From the NCBI RefSeq assembly GCF_000690905.1, contig NZ_JMCL01000002.1, positions 1 to 64,000 of the forward strand: DNA of 64,000 nucleotides, read 5' to 3'. The notes below the pieces were generated by a model, which was not told the DNA's origin, did not search any database, and saw only the letters and a program-made list of their open reading frames with translations. A program made the position numbers and the translations under genes. Positions 39,358 to 49,365 of the stretch are shown here, in pieces (position 1 is the stretch's first letter; each line of letters starts with the position of its first letter). The stretch is from Pseudomonas sp. Ant30-3. GTDB lineage: Bacteria > Pseudomonadota > Gammaproteobacteria > Pseudomonadales > Pseudomonadaceae.

Positions 39358-39915
39358 TCAACTGCCGGTGCCGGCGCCCCAGATGCCGCCGAGGCTCTGC
39401 AGCAGCGAGCCGCCGACGCCCTGCTGACCGAGGTACTGCAAAAGCACCGGGGCAAACTGGCCGATCATGCCGCTGTCCATGCCCAACGCGCTGAAAGCGT
39501 TGTTCAGGTCATTAGTGTCCTTGACGGTGCCCAAGGCATTTTCCAGCCCGGCAGTCTTGGCGGACGAACCGAGCAAGCCGCTCAACGCCGCCAGATTACC
39601 GCTGCCGCCCGACAGTTTGTCGATGCCCGGTACGCTCTTGGCCAGTTCGGAATAATCGGTACTGCTGAGCTGGTTTTTCGCCAGCCCCAACATCGCACTG
39701 GTGCCGCCGACGGCCTGCTCTGGCGAGACCTTCAACGCACTCAGCGCACTCAGCAGACCTGCCGTCTCCGGGGTTGGCGCCACAGCCGCAGCCTTGTCGC
39801 CGCCCTGCATACCGGCTACCACCCCGGCGACATCGTTCAGGTTGAACTGAGCAAAGACCGGGCTGGCCACCAGAGTCATCAGCGAGGCCAGTGCAAAACC
39901 GCGTGTAATCTTCAT
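39358..39915 (-). CDS. DUF2780 exported protein
   Basis: This 185-residue protein has a clear signal peptide (cleavage near VFA-QF, residue 23) followed by the DUF2780 region with QLSSTDYSELAKSVPGIDKL and APVLLQYLGQQGVGGSLL. It is rich in Gly, Ala, Ser and Leu and has no Cys. The function is unknown. It shares only a one-base gap with the convergent acyltransferase. This is the end of the block that resembles PAO1 PA0461-PA0508. Confidence 0.85.
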   Translation of the reverse strand: MKITRGFALASLMTLVASPVFAQFNLNDVAGVVAGMQGGDKAAAVAPTPETAGLLSALSALKVSPEQAVGGTSAMLGLAKNQLSSTDYSELAKSVPGIDKLSGGSGNLAALSGLLGSSAKTAGLENALGTVKDTNDLNNAFSALGMDSGMIGQFAPVLLQYLGQQGVGGSLLQSLGGIWGAGTGS

Positions 39916-40030
39916 TCAGACATCCTCTTTTAGCCATGAAACCGCCCGGCTAGGGGCGGCAAAACTGCGGTTTGGACCGGGTATGGCCCGGCATGTTCCT
40001 CAGAACGACCGCCGATTGTCGCCGTGATCA

Positions 40031-40061
40031 AAACAAAAACGGCGACCCGAGGGCCGCCGTT
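40031..40061 (-). terminator. Rho-independent terminator of fdhA
   Basis: AACGGCG (40038-40044) pairs with CGCCGTT (40055-40061), followed on the minus strand by TTTTTGTTTT. It lies 18 nt past the fdhA stop and ends the sox operon. Confidence 0.85.
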
Positions 40062-40078
40062 CAGCATTGCACGAAGTC

Positions 40079-41278
40079 TCAGGCCGCACTGAACATCTTG
40101 TGCGGATCAATCACAAACTTCTTCGGCACGCCCGCATCGAACTCGCCATAGCCCTGCGGTGCCTGATCCAGGCTGATCACCTGAACGCCCACCACTTCGG
40201 CGATGTTGATACGGTCCCACATGATCGCCTGCATCAGCTGGCGGTTGTACTTCATCACTGGCGTCTGCCCGGTGTGGAAGCTGTGGGATTTCGCCCAACC
40301 CAGGCCGAAGCGAATGCTCAGACTGCCCATTTTCGCAGCGGCGTCTACGGCGCCCGGATCTTCGGTCACATACAGGCCCGGGATACCGATTTTGCCGGCC
40401 ACACGAACCACACCCATCAACGAATTGAGCACCGTGGCCGGAGCCTCGTGTTTCACGCCGTCATGACCGTGGCCGCGCGCTTCGAAGCCGACGGCGTCGA
40501 CGGCGCAATCCACCTCTGGTTCGCCCAGCAATGCGGCGATCTGTTCGTGCAGCGGGGTATCGAGCGACAGGTCGGCGATTTCGAAACCCTGCGCTTTGGC
40601 GTGAGCCAGGCGCACGGTGTTGACGTCACCGATGATTACCACTGCCGCGCCCAGCAATCGCGCGGAAGCGGCAGCCGCCAGACCAACCGGACCGGCACCG
40701 GCGATGTACACCGTGCTGCCCGGGCCAACGCCCGCGGTCACCGCGCCGTGGTAACCGGTTGGCAGGATGTCGGAGAGGCAGGTCAGGTCGCGGATTTTTT
40801 CCATCGCGCGATCGCGGTCCGGCAGTTTCAGCAGGTTGAAGTCGGCATACGGCACCAAGGCGTATTCAGCCTGGCCGCCGGTCCAGTCGCCCATATCGAC
40901 GTAACCGTACGCTCCGCCCGGACGTGCGGGGTTGACGCTGAGGCAGACGCCGGTGTGCATTTCCTTGCAGGAGCGGCAGCGGCCGCACGCCACGTTGAAC
41001 GGTACGGAGACCAGATCGCCGATTTGCAGATTCTCGACGTCGCTGCCCTTCTCGATCACTTCGCCAGTGATTTCGTGACCCAGCACCAGACCGGTCTGAG
41101 CGGTAGTCCGGCCGCGCACCATATGCTGATCGGAACCACAGATGTTGGTGGAAACTACGCGCAGGATGACGGCGTGTTCGATCTTCCTGCCGCGCGGATC
41201 CTGCATTTTCGGATAGTCGATATTCTGTACTTCGACCTTGCCAGCGCCGAGATACACCACACCACGATTGCCAGACAT
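40079..41278 (-). CDS. fdhA: Glutathione-independent formaldehyde dehydrogenase
   Basis: This 399-residue zinc- and NAD-dependent enzyme oxidises formaldehyde to formate without glutathione. The catalytic zinc region is STNICGSDQHM and GHEITGEV. The structural zinc loop has CGRCRSCKEMHTGVC, and the NAD fold is VYIAGAGPVGLAAA. It detoxifies the formaldehyde released by GbcAB and DgcAB and is the last gene of the glyA-soxBDAG-purU-fdhA series. A REPIN lies between it and purU. Confidence 0.95.
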   Translation of the reverse strand: MSGNRGVVYLGAGKVEVQNIDYPKMQDPRGRKIEHAVILRVVSTNICGSDQHMVRGRTTAQTGLVLGHEITGEVIEKGSDVENLQIGDLVSVPFNVACGRCRSCKEMHTGVCLSVNPARPGGAYGYVDMGDWTGGQAEYALVPYADFNLLKLPDRDRAMEKIRDLTCLSDILPTGYHGAVTAGVGPGSTVYIAGAGPVGLAAAASARLLGAAVVIIGDVNTVRLAHAKAQGFEIADLSLDTPLHEQIAALLGEPEVDCAVDAVGFEARGHGHDGVKHEAPATVLNSLMGVVRVAGKIGIPGLYVTEDPGAVDAAAKMGSLSIRFGLGWAKSHSFHTGQTPVMKYNRQLMQAIMWDRINIAEVVGVQVISLDQAPQGYGEFDAGVPKKFVIDPHKMFSAA

Positions 41279-41387
41279 GCTTTCACCTCGCTGTTGTTTT
41301 TATGTAGCGGTCGCGTCGCCCTGGAGCGGCGGCGCGTTGATTGCTCTGGGTGTTGCCTGTGTGATTTGTGTTGTCTGTCAGGGCCTC

Positions 41388-41478
41388 ATCGCTGGCAAGC
41401 CAGCTCCTACAGGGATTCGAGTGAACACGGGATTTGTGGGCAGACACAAAACCCTGTGGGAGCCAGCCTGCTGGCGAT
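41388..41478. repeat. REPIN-like inverted repeat m
   Basis: Arms at 41388-41412 and 41454-41478, of the 'GCTGGCAAGCCAGCTCC' class, with a couple of mismatches. It fills the purU-fdhA gap. Confidence 0.88.
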
Positions 41479-41484
41479 GGCGTT

Positions 41485-42342
41485 TTAAAGAACAACCGTT
41501 CTGTTGGCGTTCAGAAACACCCTTCTTTCAATGTGATAACCAACAGCCCGGGCCAATGTCAGCCCTTCGATGTCCCTCCCCTTGGCGATCAAATCCTCCG
41601 GGTAATGACTGTGGTCCACCACCTCGACGCCCTGGGCGATGATCGGCCCTTCGTCGAGGTCGTTGTTGATGTAATGCGCCGTCGCGCCGACCAGCTTCAC
41701 GCCCTTGTTGTAAGCCTGGTGATAAGGCTTGGCGCCCTTGAAACCGGGCAGCAGCGAGTGGTGAATATTGATTGCCTTACCGTCGAGTTTGCGGCACAGC
41801 TCTGGCGACAAAACCTGCATGTAGCGCGCGAGGATCACCAATTCGGCGCCGGACTCTTCAATAACCTGCCAGACCTGACGCTCCTGCGACGGCTTGTCGT
41901 TCGGGTCCAGCGGGAAGTGGTGATAAGGAATCTGGTGCCAGTCGGCCAATGGTTTGAGATCCGCGTGATTGGAGACCACGGCGGCGACGTCCATCGACAA
42001 TTGGCCGATGCGCTGGCGGTAGAGCAAATCGTTGAGGCAGTGATCGGCCTTGGAGACCATGATCACCACTTTCGGGCGGTAGTTGGGTTCGGTCAGTTCG
42101 AAGAGCATGCCGAATGCTTCGCCGCGTTCAGCAAGACCTGCGCGGAAGGATTGTTCGTCGAAGCCATCCGGTTGGCGAAATTCCACGCGAATGAAGAAGC
42201 GGCCGGAGAGCCGGTCATCGAACGAGTGGTGCTCGGTGACGTAGCAGCCCTGCTCGAACAGAAAGCGCGTGACCGCGTCCACGGTGCCGAGGACGCTTGG
42301 GCAATCGGCGGTCAAAATCCATGTGTCTGGGGCGCGGCTCAT
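41485..42342 (-). CDS. purU: Formyltetrahydrofolate deformylase PurU
   Basis: This 285-residue enzyme hydrolyses 10-formyl-THF to formate and THF. It has an N-terminal ACT domain (TWILTADCPSVLGTVDAV) and a formyltransferase-like domain with HHSLLPGFKGAKPYHQA and the GATAHYINNDLDEGPII active-site segment (Asn-His-Asp). The start MSRAPDTWIL at 42342 gives the usual length. In this operon it regenerates free THF, which sarcosine oxidase needs as formaldehyde acceptor. Confidence 0.95.
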   Translation of the reverse strand: MSRAPDTWILTADCPSVLGTVDAVTRFLFEQGCYVTEHHSFDDRLSGRFFIRVEFRQPDGFDEQSFRAGLAERGEAFGMLFELTEPNYRPKVVIMVSKADHCLNDLLYRQRIGQLSMDVAAVVSNHADLKPLADWHQIPYHHFPLDPNDKPSQERQVWQVIEESGAELVILARYMQVLSPELCRKLDGKAINIHHSLLPGFKGAKPYHQAYNKGVKLVGATAHYINNDLDEGPIIAQGVEVVDHSHYPEDLIAKGRDIEGLTLARAVGYHIERRVFLNANRTVVL

Positions 42343-42383
42343 AGTGCGGTGACTCCTGGGAGATCGGTAGACAATGCGTTCTC

Positions 42384-42485
42384 CTGTGAGAGCGAGCCTG
42401 CTCGCGATGGACGTCAACGATGACGCGTATTTCCTGATTTAACGCGTCGTCCTCGAGTCCTTCGCGAGCAGGCTCGCTCCCACAG
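42384..42485. repeat. REPIN-like inverted repeat n
   Basis: Arms at 42384-42407 and 42462-42485, 24 bp with one mismatch, of the 'GAGCGAGCCTGCTCGCGA' class. It fills the soxG-purU gap. Confidence 0.9.
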
Positions 42486-42511
42486 TTGACCGCCTCCATG
42501 GCGGGTAGTGA

Positions 42512-43144
42512 TCAGGCCTGGACGCTAAGGCCGTACTCAGCCGACGCATCCTGCAACCACAACCACCAGTAATCCGAGAAGCTGCGACGAATCAATAATT
42601 CCCAAGTGTCTTCAGACGTGTGGCGGATCACCAGTTGCGACTTGGCGAACACCGTGCCGACGGCTTTACCCACGGGAAAACTGTTGGGGTGCACGTCGTA
42701 GCTGGTGGATTTCATCAACACCTGGCGCACATTCGGGCCGCTCAGCTCCAGGATCTGCTGGCCGCCGCTGACGTTGGTGATCGCGATGTGCAGATCGCCC
42801 AACGCTTCACGCAGTTTCTGCTCGGTGGCGAATTCTTCGCCGGTCGGCACGATCAGCAGCCATTCATCGGGGCCCATCCATTGCAGGCTGGTTTCGCCTT
42901 TCACAATCACGGTCAGCGCGGCGGGCAATTCGATGCCCAGCGCCTCGTGCACTCCTGCGGCGAACGCGGCATCGTGGCCATCGCCCCGGATAGTCAGGTG
43001 ACCAAGGAGTTTTTTCTCACGCACGATTACACCGGCGCTTTTGCGACCCTTACCGACCAGGCTGGCGAGGTCGGCATGGTGCAGAGATGATTCGGCTTTT
43101 GCGCCGGTGGTCGGGCGTTGTTGGTACACGTTGGCTGCGGTCAT
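42512..43144 (-). CDS. soxG: Sarcosine oxidase gamma subunit
   Basis: This 210-residue subunit belongs to heterotetrameric sarcosine oxidase. It shares the GcvT-like fold, visible in QWMGPDEWLLIVPTGEE and ILELSGPNVRQVLMKSTSYD. It binds no redox cofactor known from the sequence and completes the alpha-beta-gamma-delta complex. The ATG at 43144 gives the standard length. It is separated from soxA by a 144-bp gap containing a REPIN. Confidence 0.94.
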   Translation of the reverse strand: MTAANVYQQRPTTGAKAESSLHHADLASLVGKGRKSAGVIVREKKLLGHLTIRGDGHDAAFAAGVHEALGIELPAALTVIVKGETSLQWMGPDEWLLIVPTGEEFATEQKLREALGDLHIAITNVSGGQQILELSGPNVRQVLMKSTSYDVHPNSFPVGKAVGTVFAKSQLVIRHTSEDTWELLIRRSFSDYWWLWLQDASAEYGLSVQA

Positions 43145-43195
43145 AAAGCACCTTTCCTGAATTCTGCTGGAACCTGTAGTGGCTGAGCCTCCGCT

Positions 43196-43259
43196 TTCGC
43201 GAGCAGGCTCGCTCCCACAGGGAAACGCGTTCAAATGTGGGAGCGAGCCTGCTCGCGAA
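43196..43259. repeat. REPIN-like inverted repeat o
   Basis: Perfect 24-bp arms at 43196-43219 and 43236-43259 with a short centre. It fills the soxA-soxG gap. Confidence 0.9.
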
Positions 43260-43288
43260 TAGCCGCCCATCCACCGTTCTCGAGGCCA

Positions 43289-46200
43289 TCAAACATTCTG
43301 GCGATCACCCTTCGGATCGAAGAACACCGAAGAAACAATCTCCGCCTCAATCACGCTGCCATCCGCCAGCGGCGCAAACACGCGCTCACCGATGCGCTTC
43401 AACCCGCCCTTCACCACCCCCATCGCAAACGAATAACCCAGCGAGTTGTGCAGGTAGCTCGAGGTGACGTGGCCGACCATCGTCATCGGTATCGCCTGCT
43501 GGGTTTTGAACACCAGTTGCGCGCCTTCCGGCAGCCACTTCGCCGGATCGATCGGCTTCAGGCCAACCAGTTGCTTACGCTGATCCTTCAGGCAATCTTC
43601 GCGATTCATCCCACGCTGACCGATCCACGAAAACGGTTTGGTGCGACCGACGCACCAGCCCATGTTCAGGTCGTCCGGGGTCATCGAGCCGTCAGTATCC
43701 TGACCGACAATGATGAAACCCTTCTCGGCCCGCAGCACGTGCATGGTCTCGGTACCGTACGGCGTCAGGTTGTACGGCTTGCCAGCCTCGACGATTTTCT
43801 CCAGCACGCCCATCGCGTAGTCGGCCTGCACGTTGACTTCGTACGACAGCTCACCGGTGAACGAAATGCGGAACACCCGCGCCGGTACACCGCCCACCAG
43901 ACCTTCTTTCCAGGTCATGAACGGGAACGCTTCGTTGCTCAGGTCAATGTCGGTCACGGCGCTGAGCAGCTTGCGACTGTTAGGCCCGGACAGGGTCATG
44001 GTCGCCCAGTGATCGGTCACAGAGGTGAAGTACACCTTGAGGTCCGGCCATTCGGTCTGATGATAGATTTCCAGCCACTGCAACACGCGTGCAGCGCCGC
44101 CGGTGGTGGTGGTCATGACGAAATGATTGTCGGCGAGACAGGCAGTTACACCGTCGTCGAAGACCATGCCGTCCTCTTTGCACATCAGACCATAGCGCGC
44201 CTTGCCCACATCGAGCTTGGTCCAGGCGTTGGTGTAGATGCGGTTGAGAAACTCGCGCGAATCCGGGCCTTGAATGTCGATCTTGCCGAGGGTCGACGCG
44301 TCCAGCAGGCCGACGCTGTCGCGCACGGCTTTGCATTCGCGTTTGACGGCGGCGTGCAGGTCTTCACCGTTTTTCGGGAAGTACCACGGACGCTTCCACT
44401 GACCGACGTCTTCGAATTCGGCACCGTTTTTCACGTGCCAGTGATGCAGCGCGGTGTGACGCACGGGCTCAAAGATGTGCCCGCAGTGACGTCCTGCCAC
44501 CGCGCCGAAGGTTACCGGCGTGTAGTTCGGACGAAACATGGTGGTGCCCATCTGCGGGATGGTCACGTTCAACGAACGGGCGGCGATGGCCAGCCCGTTG
44601 ACGTTGCCGAGCTTGCCCTGATCGGTACCGAAGCCCAGCGCGGTGTAGCGTTTGACGTGCTCGACCGACTCGAAACCTTCACGGGTCGCCAGCTCGATGC
44701 CGCCGGCGGTGACATCGTTCTGGAAGTCGACGAATTGCTTCGGCGCGCGTGCAGAGTTCTTCTCGTGCGGCACCTGGAACAGCGCCAGCGTCGGTTCTTC
44801 GAGACGGCTCAGGGCCTTTGGCAACGTGCCTTCAACCACACTGAAACCGGCTTCGCTGGCCGCGCGAGCGCCGCCTTCAAAACCGTCCGCCAGCGAATCG
44901 CCAAGGCCATAAACGCCGTTGATGCCACCCACGCACACGCGTTTCTGCGGTGCTTCGCCCGGTACAAAACCGAGGATGTCTTCACGCCAGATCGGCTTGC
45001 CACCCAGGTGCGAGGCCAAGTGAACAATCGGGCTGTAACCGCCGGAGCTGGCAACCAGGTCGCAATCGAGCCATTCACCCGGGCTGGTCACGGCGTGCGC
45101 TTTGACGTCGATCGCGGCGACACGGGCTGCGGTCACGCGTTTGGTCCCGCGGGCTTCAATGACGGCGCTGCCCGTGAGGATGCGGATGCCTTTGGCGCGC
45201 GCTTCTTCAACCAGTGCACCGCGCGGATTGCTGCGCGCATCGGCGATCGCCACCACTTGCAGGCTGGCGTCGAGCCAGTCCAGCGCCACGCGGTAGGCGT
45301 GATCGTTGTTGGTCGACAACAGCAGTTTTTTGCCCGGCGCCACGCCGTAACGGCGTACGTACGTCGAGACAGCACCGGCGAGCATGTTGCCCGGCACGTC
45401 GTTGTTGCCGTACACCAGCGGACGCTCGTGAGCGCCGGTGGCAAGCACCACGCGCTTGGCGCGAACGCGGTGAACGCGCTGGCGCACCTGGCCGATCGGT
45501 GCGCGATCGCCGAGGTGATCGGTAAGGCGCTCGTGAATGGTCAGGAAGTTATGGTCGTGGTAACCGTTGACGGTGGCACGCGACAGCAGCAGCACGTCGG
45601 GCGTGTTTTTCAGTTCGTCGATGACCGTGGCGACCCATTCTGCGGCCGGTTTGCCGTCGAGGCTTTCACGCGAATCGAGCAGGCTGCCGCCGAATTCTTC
45701 CTGCTCATCGGCAAGGATCACTCGGGCACCGCTGCGCGCAGCGGCCAGTGCAGCGGCCAGACCTGCAGGGCCGGCACCGACGATCAGCACGTCGCAGTGC
45801 TGGTTCATGTAGTCGTAAGTGTCCGGATCGTTCTCGGTCGGCGAGCGGCCCAGGCCTGCAGCCTTGCGGATGTATTTCTCGTACGTCATCCAGAACGATT
45901 GCGGGTACATGAAGGTTTTGTAGTAGAAGCCCGGCGGCATCAGCTTGCCGCCGACCTTGCCGAGAATCCCCATCATGTCGTTGTTCACGCTCGGCCAGCC
46001 GTTGGTGCTCGTGGCGACCAGCCCTTGGTAAAGCGCTTGCTGAGTGGCGCGCACGTTAGGGATCTGCGTGGCTTCAGTCGCGCCGATCTGCAGGACTGCG
46101 TTCGGCTCTTCGGTGCCGGCGGCAAAAATCCCGCGTGGACGCGAATACTTGAAGCTGCGGCCGATGATGTCGACACCGTTGGCAATCAGCGCGGCAGCCA

Positions 46201-46306
46201 GGGTATCGCCCTCGAAGCCTTTGTAGGTCTGGCCATTGAAGGTGAAGCTCAGCACTTTGTTGCGGTCGATCCGTCCGCCGTTGGACAGGCGATTGATCTG
46301 GCTCAT
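43289..46306 (-). CDS. soxA: Sarcosine oxidase alpha subunit
   Basis: This 1005-residue subunit oxidises sarcosine to glycine with production of 5,10-methylene-THF. In order it has an N-terminal 2Fe-2S-like segment (FEGDTLAAALIANGV, about 25-45), a dinucleotide-binding NAD/FAD oxidoreductase region with VGAGPAGLAAALAAARSGA (about 170), and a C-terminal GcvT-type THF-binding domain (about 620-1005) with TLSGPNSRKLLSAVTD. Its ATG overlaps the soxD stop by 4 nt. The large antisense reading frame in this gene is a shadow. Confidence 0.96.
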   Translation of the reverse strand: MSQINRLSNGGRIDRNKVLSFTFNGQTYKGFEGDTLAAALIANGVDIIGRSFKYSRPRGIFAAGTEEPNAVLQIGATEATQIPNVRATQQALYQGLVATSTNGWPSVNNDMMGILGKVGGKLMPPGFYYKTFMYPQSFWMTYEKYIRKAAGLGRSPTENDPDTYDYMNQHCDVLIVGAGPAGLAAALAAARSGARVILADEQEEFGGSLLDSRESLDGKPAAEWVATVIDELKNTPDVLLLSRATVNGYHDHNFLTIHERLTDHLGDRAPIGQVRQRVHRVRAKRVVLATGAHERPLVYGNNDVPGNMLAGAVSTYVRRYGVAPGKKLLLSTNNDHAYRVALDWLDASLQVVAIADARSNPRGALVEEARAKGIRILTGSAVIEARGTKRVTAARVAAIDVKAHAVTSPGEWLDCDLVASSGGYSPIVHLASHLGGKPIWREDILGFVPGEAPQKRVCVGGINGVYGLGDSLADGFEGGARAASEAGFSVVEGTLPKALSRLEEPTLALFQVPHEKNSARAPKQFVDFQNDVTAGGIELATREGFESVEHVKRYTALGFGTDQGKLGNVNGLAIAARSLNVTIPQMGTTMFRPNYTPVTFGAVAGRHCGHIFEPVRHTALHHWHVKNGAEFEDVGQWKRPWYFPKNGEDLHAAVKRECKAVRDSVGLLDASTLGKIDIQGPDSREFLNRIYTNAWTKLDVGKARYGLMCKEDGMVFDDGVTACLADNHFVMTTTTGGAARVLQWLEIYHQTEWPDLKVYFTSVTDHWATMTLSGPNSRKLLSAVTDIDLSNEAFPFMTWKEGLVGGVPARVFRISFTGELSYEVNVQADYAMGVLEKIVEAGKPYNLTPYGTETMHVLRAEKGFIIVGQDTDGSMTPDDLNMGWCVGRTKPFSWIGQRGMNREDCLKDQRKQLVGLKPIDPAKWLPEGAQLVFKTQQAIPMTMVGHVTSSYLHNSLGYSFAMGVVKGGLKRIGERVFAPLADGSVIEAEIVSSVFFDPKGDRQNV

Positions 46307-46632
46307 ACCTTCTCTCCCAGAGCCGTGGCGGCCGCTTTCGGGCTGTCGGTCTTGTCGGTGAATTGTGGCTTGGTGCCGATCTTGTAGGTTTCGAGAATCT
46401 CGTAAGTCACGGTGTCGCGCGTCGCGTTGAAGTACTGACGGCAGCCGGCGACGTGATCCCACAACTCGTGGTGCAGACCGCGCGGGTTATCGCGGAAGAA
46501 CATGTAGTCGCCCCACTCCTCGTCGGTGCAGCTGGCCGGGTCCAGCGGGCGCGGGATGTGCGCCTGGCCCGACGCGTGAAATTCCTCTTCGGAGCGCAGT
46601 TCGCCGCAGTGAGGACAGAAGATATGCAACAT
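46303..46632 (-). CDS. soxD: Sarcosine oxidase delta subunit
   Basis: This 109-residue zinc-binding subunit has the ligands Cys6, Cys9, His60 and Cys64 in IFCPHCGE and DHVAGCRQ, as in the family. It is small and fully cytoplasmic. It starts 14 nt after soxB and overlaps soxA by 4 nt, so the three are expressed together. Confidence 0.95.
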   Translation of the reverse strand: MLHIFCPHCGELRSEEEFHASGQAHIPRPLDPASCTDEEWGDYMFFRDNPRGLHHELWDHVAGCRQYFNATRDTVTYEILETYKIGTKPQFTDKTDSPKAAATALGEKV

Positions 46633-46646
46633 AGGGATTTCTCCTG

Positions 46647-47897
46647 TTAGTGGGCGACCGCAGCAGCGCCGTGTTCATCGATCAACGCACCGTTGTGGAA
46701 ACGGTCGATGGAGAAAGGTGCGGCCAACGGGTGCATTTCACCCTTGGCCAGACTTGCGGCAAACACGTTGCCCGAGCCGGGTGTTGCCTTGAAGCCACCG
46801 GTGCCCCAACCGCAGTTGAAGAACATGTTCGGGACCGGGGTTTTCGAGATGATCGGGCAAGCATCGGGCGTGGTGTCGACGATGCCGCCCCATTGACGGT
46901 TCATGCGCACGCGGGACAACACCGGGAACATCTCGACGATGGCTTGAATGGTGTGCTCGATCACCGGGTATGAACCGCGCTGGCCATAGCCGTTATAGCC
47001 GTCGATGCCGGCGCCGATCACCAGGTCGCCCTTGTCAGACTGGCTGATGTAACCGTGCACGGCGTTGGACATGATCACGCTGTCGATAATCGGTTTGATC
47101 GGCTCGGACACCAGCGCTTGCAGCGGGTGGGATTCGATCGGCAGGCGGAAACCGGCGAGTTTGGCCATGTGCCCGGAGTTACCGGCAGTTACTACACCGA
47201 CGCGCTTGGCGCCGATGAAGCCCTTGTTGGTTTCAACGCCGATGCACACACCGTTTTCCTTGCGGAAACCGATCACTTCGGTCTGCTGGATCAGGTCCAC
47301 GCCGAGGGCGTCGGCGGCACGCGCAAAGCCCCACGCCACGGCATCGTGACGGGCCACGCCGCCACGACGCTGGACGGTGGCGCCCATCACCGGGTAGCGG
47401 GTGTTCTTCGAGCAGTCGAGGTACGGGATTTCGTCGGCTACTTGTTTGGCATCGAGCAGTTCGCCGTCGACGCCATTGAGACGGTTGGCGCTGACCCGAC
47501 GCTCGGAATCACGGATGTCCTGCAGGGTGTGGCACAGGTTGTAAACGCCACGCTGAGAGAACATCACGTTGTAGTTCAGGTCCTGCGAGAGGCCTTCCCA
47601 CAATTTCATCGCGTGTTCGTACAAATGCGCCGACTCGTCCCACAGGTAGTTGGAGCGCACGATGGTGGTGTTGCGCGCGGTGTTACCGCCGCCCAGCCAG
47701 CCTTTCTCGACCACAGCCACATTGGTGATGCCGTGTTCTTTGGCCAGGTAGTAAGCCGTGGCGAGACCATGCCCGCCACCGCCGACGATGACCACGTCGT
47801 AGACCTTTTTCGGGGTCGGCGTGCGCCACATTTTCTGCCAGTTTTCGTGGTGGCTGAGCGAGTGTTTGAAGAGGCCGAAGCCGGAATAGCGTTGCAT
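46647..47897 (-). CDS. soxB: Sarcosine oxidase beta subunit
   Basis: This 416-residue flavin subunit carries the amine-oxidising site. The FAD-binding motif is [18 protein letters not shown] near residue 34. The His of [18 protein letters not shown] is the position that carries covalent FMN in characterised heterotetrameric enzymes. The second ATG (MQRYSGFGL, 47897) has GGAG 8 nt upstream; the first ATG is only 2 nt from it. It follows glyA by 22 nt in one operon. Confidence 0.95.
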   Translation of the reverse strand: MQRYSGFGLFKHSLSHHENWQKMWRTPTPKKVYDVVIVGGGGHGLATAYYLAKEHGITNVAVVEKGWLGGGNTARNTTIVRSNYLWDESAHLYEHAMKLWEGLSQDLNYNVMFSQRGVYNLCHTLQDIRDSERRVSANRLNGVDGELLDAKQVADEIPYLDCSKNTRYPVMGATVQRRGGVARHDAVAWGFARAADALGVDLIQQTEVIGFRKENGVCIGVETNKGFIGAKRVGVVTAGNSGHMAKLAGFRLPIESHPLQALVSEPIKPIIDSVIMSNAVHGYISQSDKGDLVIGAGIDGYNGYGQRGSYPVIEHTIQAIVEMFPVLSRVRMNRQWGGIVDTTPDACPIISKTPVPNMFFNCGWGTGGFKATPGSGNVFAASLAKGEMHPLAAPFSIDRFHNGALIDEHGAAAVAH

Positions 47898-47919
47898 AGT
47901 CATTACTCCAAAACCGCGC

Positions 47920-49173
47920 TCAGCGATAAACCGGGAAGTCTGCGCACAGGGCCGTCACTTGCCGGGCAACATCGGCTTCGACGTCGGCATCGCCGAGGTT
48001 GTCGAGGATGTCGCAAATCCATCCGGCCAGCGTCACGCACTGGGTCACCTTGAAGCCGCGCGTGGTCACCGCCGGGGTGCCGATGCGCAGGCCGGAGGTC
48101 ACGAACGGTGACTGTGGATCATTCGGCACAGCGTTCTTGTTGACGGTGATGTGCGCACGACCAAGGGCTGCGTCCGCTTCTTTACCGGTGAGGCCCTGAC
48201 GGATCAGGCTGACTAGAAACAGATGGTTATCCGTGCCGCCGGACACTACATCGTAGCCGCGTTTGATAAATACGCCGGCCATGGCCTGGGCGTTGTCGAT
48301 CACTTGTTGTTGGTAGGCCTTGAAACCGGGTTCCAGCGCTTCTTTGAAGCACACCGCTTTGCCGGCGATAACGTGCATCAACGGGCCGCCCTGACCGCCG
48401 GGGAATACCGCGGAGTTGAATTTCTTTTCCAGTTCTTCGTTGGCCTTGGCCAGGATCAGACCGCCACGTGGACCGCGCAGGGTTTTGTGCGTGGTGGTGG
48501 TGACCACGTCGGCGTACGGCAGCGGGTTCGGATACAAACCCGCCGCCACCAGACCGGCCACGTGGGCCATATCAACGAAGAAATACGCGCCTACTTTGTC
48601 AGCGATCTGGCGGAAGCGCGGGAAGTCCAGGGTCTTCGAATAAGCCGAGAACCCGGCGATGATCATTTTCGGTTTGTGCTCGACCGCCAGGCGTTCGACT
48701 TCGTCGTAGTCGATCAGGCCGGTGCTGGTGTCGATGCCGTACTGCACGGCGTTGTAGAGCTTGCCGGAAAAGCTGACTTTGGCGCCGTGGGTCAGGTGAC
48801 CGCCGTGGGCCAGGCTCATGCCGAGCACGGTGTCACCGGCGTTGAGCAAGGCGAGGTAAACCGCTGCGTTGGCCTGGCTGCCGGAGTGCGGCTGGACGTT
48901 GGCGTAATCGGCACCAAACAGTTGCTTGGCGCGCTCGATGGCCAGGGCTTCAACTTTGTCGACGTGCTCGCAGCCGCCGTAGTAGCGCTTGCCCGGATAA
49001 CCTTCGGCGTACTTGTTGGTGAGGCCGCTGCCCTGCGCTTCCATGACGCGTTTGCTGGTGTAGTTCTCGGACGCGATCAGCTCGATGTGATCTTCCTGGC
49101 GTTGCTCCTCGGCATTCATCGCCGCCAGCAGTGCATCGTCATAACCCTGGATCTGGTCTTGCTTGCTGAACAT
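47920..49173 (-). CDS. glyA: Serine hydroxymethyltransferase
   Basis: This 417-residue PLP enzyme interconverts glycine plus 5,10-methylene-THF with serine plus THF. The PLP-lysine motif is [16 protein letters not shown], and [15 protein letters not shown] is the family start region. As first gene of the sox series it can turn both products of sarcosine oxidation into serine. Pseudomonads often carry another copy elsewhere; this one is the catabolic copy by context. I searched the 284-bp leader for a glycine riboswitch and saw none. Confidence 0.95.
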   Translation of the reverse strand: MFSKQDQIQGYDDALLAAMNAEEQRQEDHIELIASENYTSKRVMEAQGSGLTNKYAEGYPGKRYYGGCEHVDKVEALAIERAKQLFGADYANVQPHSGSQANAAVYLALLNAGDTVLGMSLAHGGHLTHGAKVSFSGKLYNAVQYGIDTSTGLIDYDEVERLAVEHKPKMIIAGFSAYSKTLDFPRFRQIADKVGAYFFVDMAHVAGLVAAGLYPNPLPYADVVTTTTHKTLRGPRGGLILAKANEELEKKFNSAVFPGGQGGPLMHVIAGKAVCFKEALEPGFKAYQQQVIDNAQAMAGVFIKRGYDVVSGGTDNHLFLVSLIRQGLTGKEADAALGRAHITVNKNAVPNDPQSPFVTSGLRIGTPAVTTRGFKVTQCVTLAGWICDILDNLGDADVEADVARQVTALCADFPVYR

Positions 49174-49365
49174 CGCGTCTCTCCCAGCGGCGGCGGTGCG
49201 CCATTCGTCTCGGTGAGGCACGTACCTTTCGGCAGTGCCCTTTGGATTCGATGGTATGACCGGCGCAGACAGGCCAAATGCCTACGGACGCCACGCAAAG
49301 GTGCGTTTACGACATGGCGGCGAATGGCAGGCCGGGCACAGTCTTTGAACCGGCGCAAATTCCCC

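Noticed and set aside
43235..46387. A 1050-codon open frame on the plus strand opposite soxA
   Set aside because: SoxA on the other strand has full family motifs and operon spacing. The plus-strand frame has no recognisable domain and is a GC-rich codon-position shadow. The same applies to 456-1970, 3423-5318, 18358-20340, 21226-23058 and 59157-61847.
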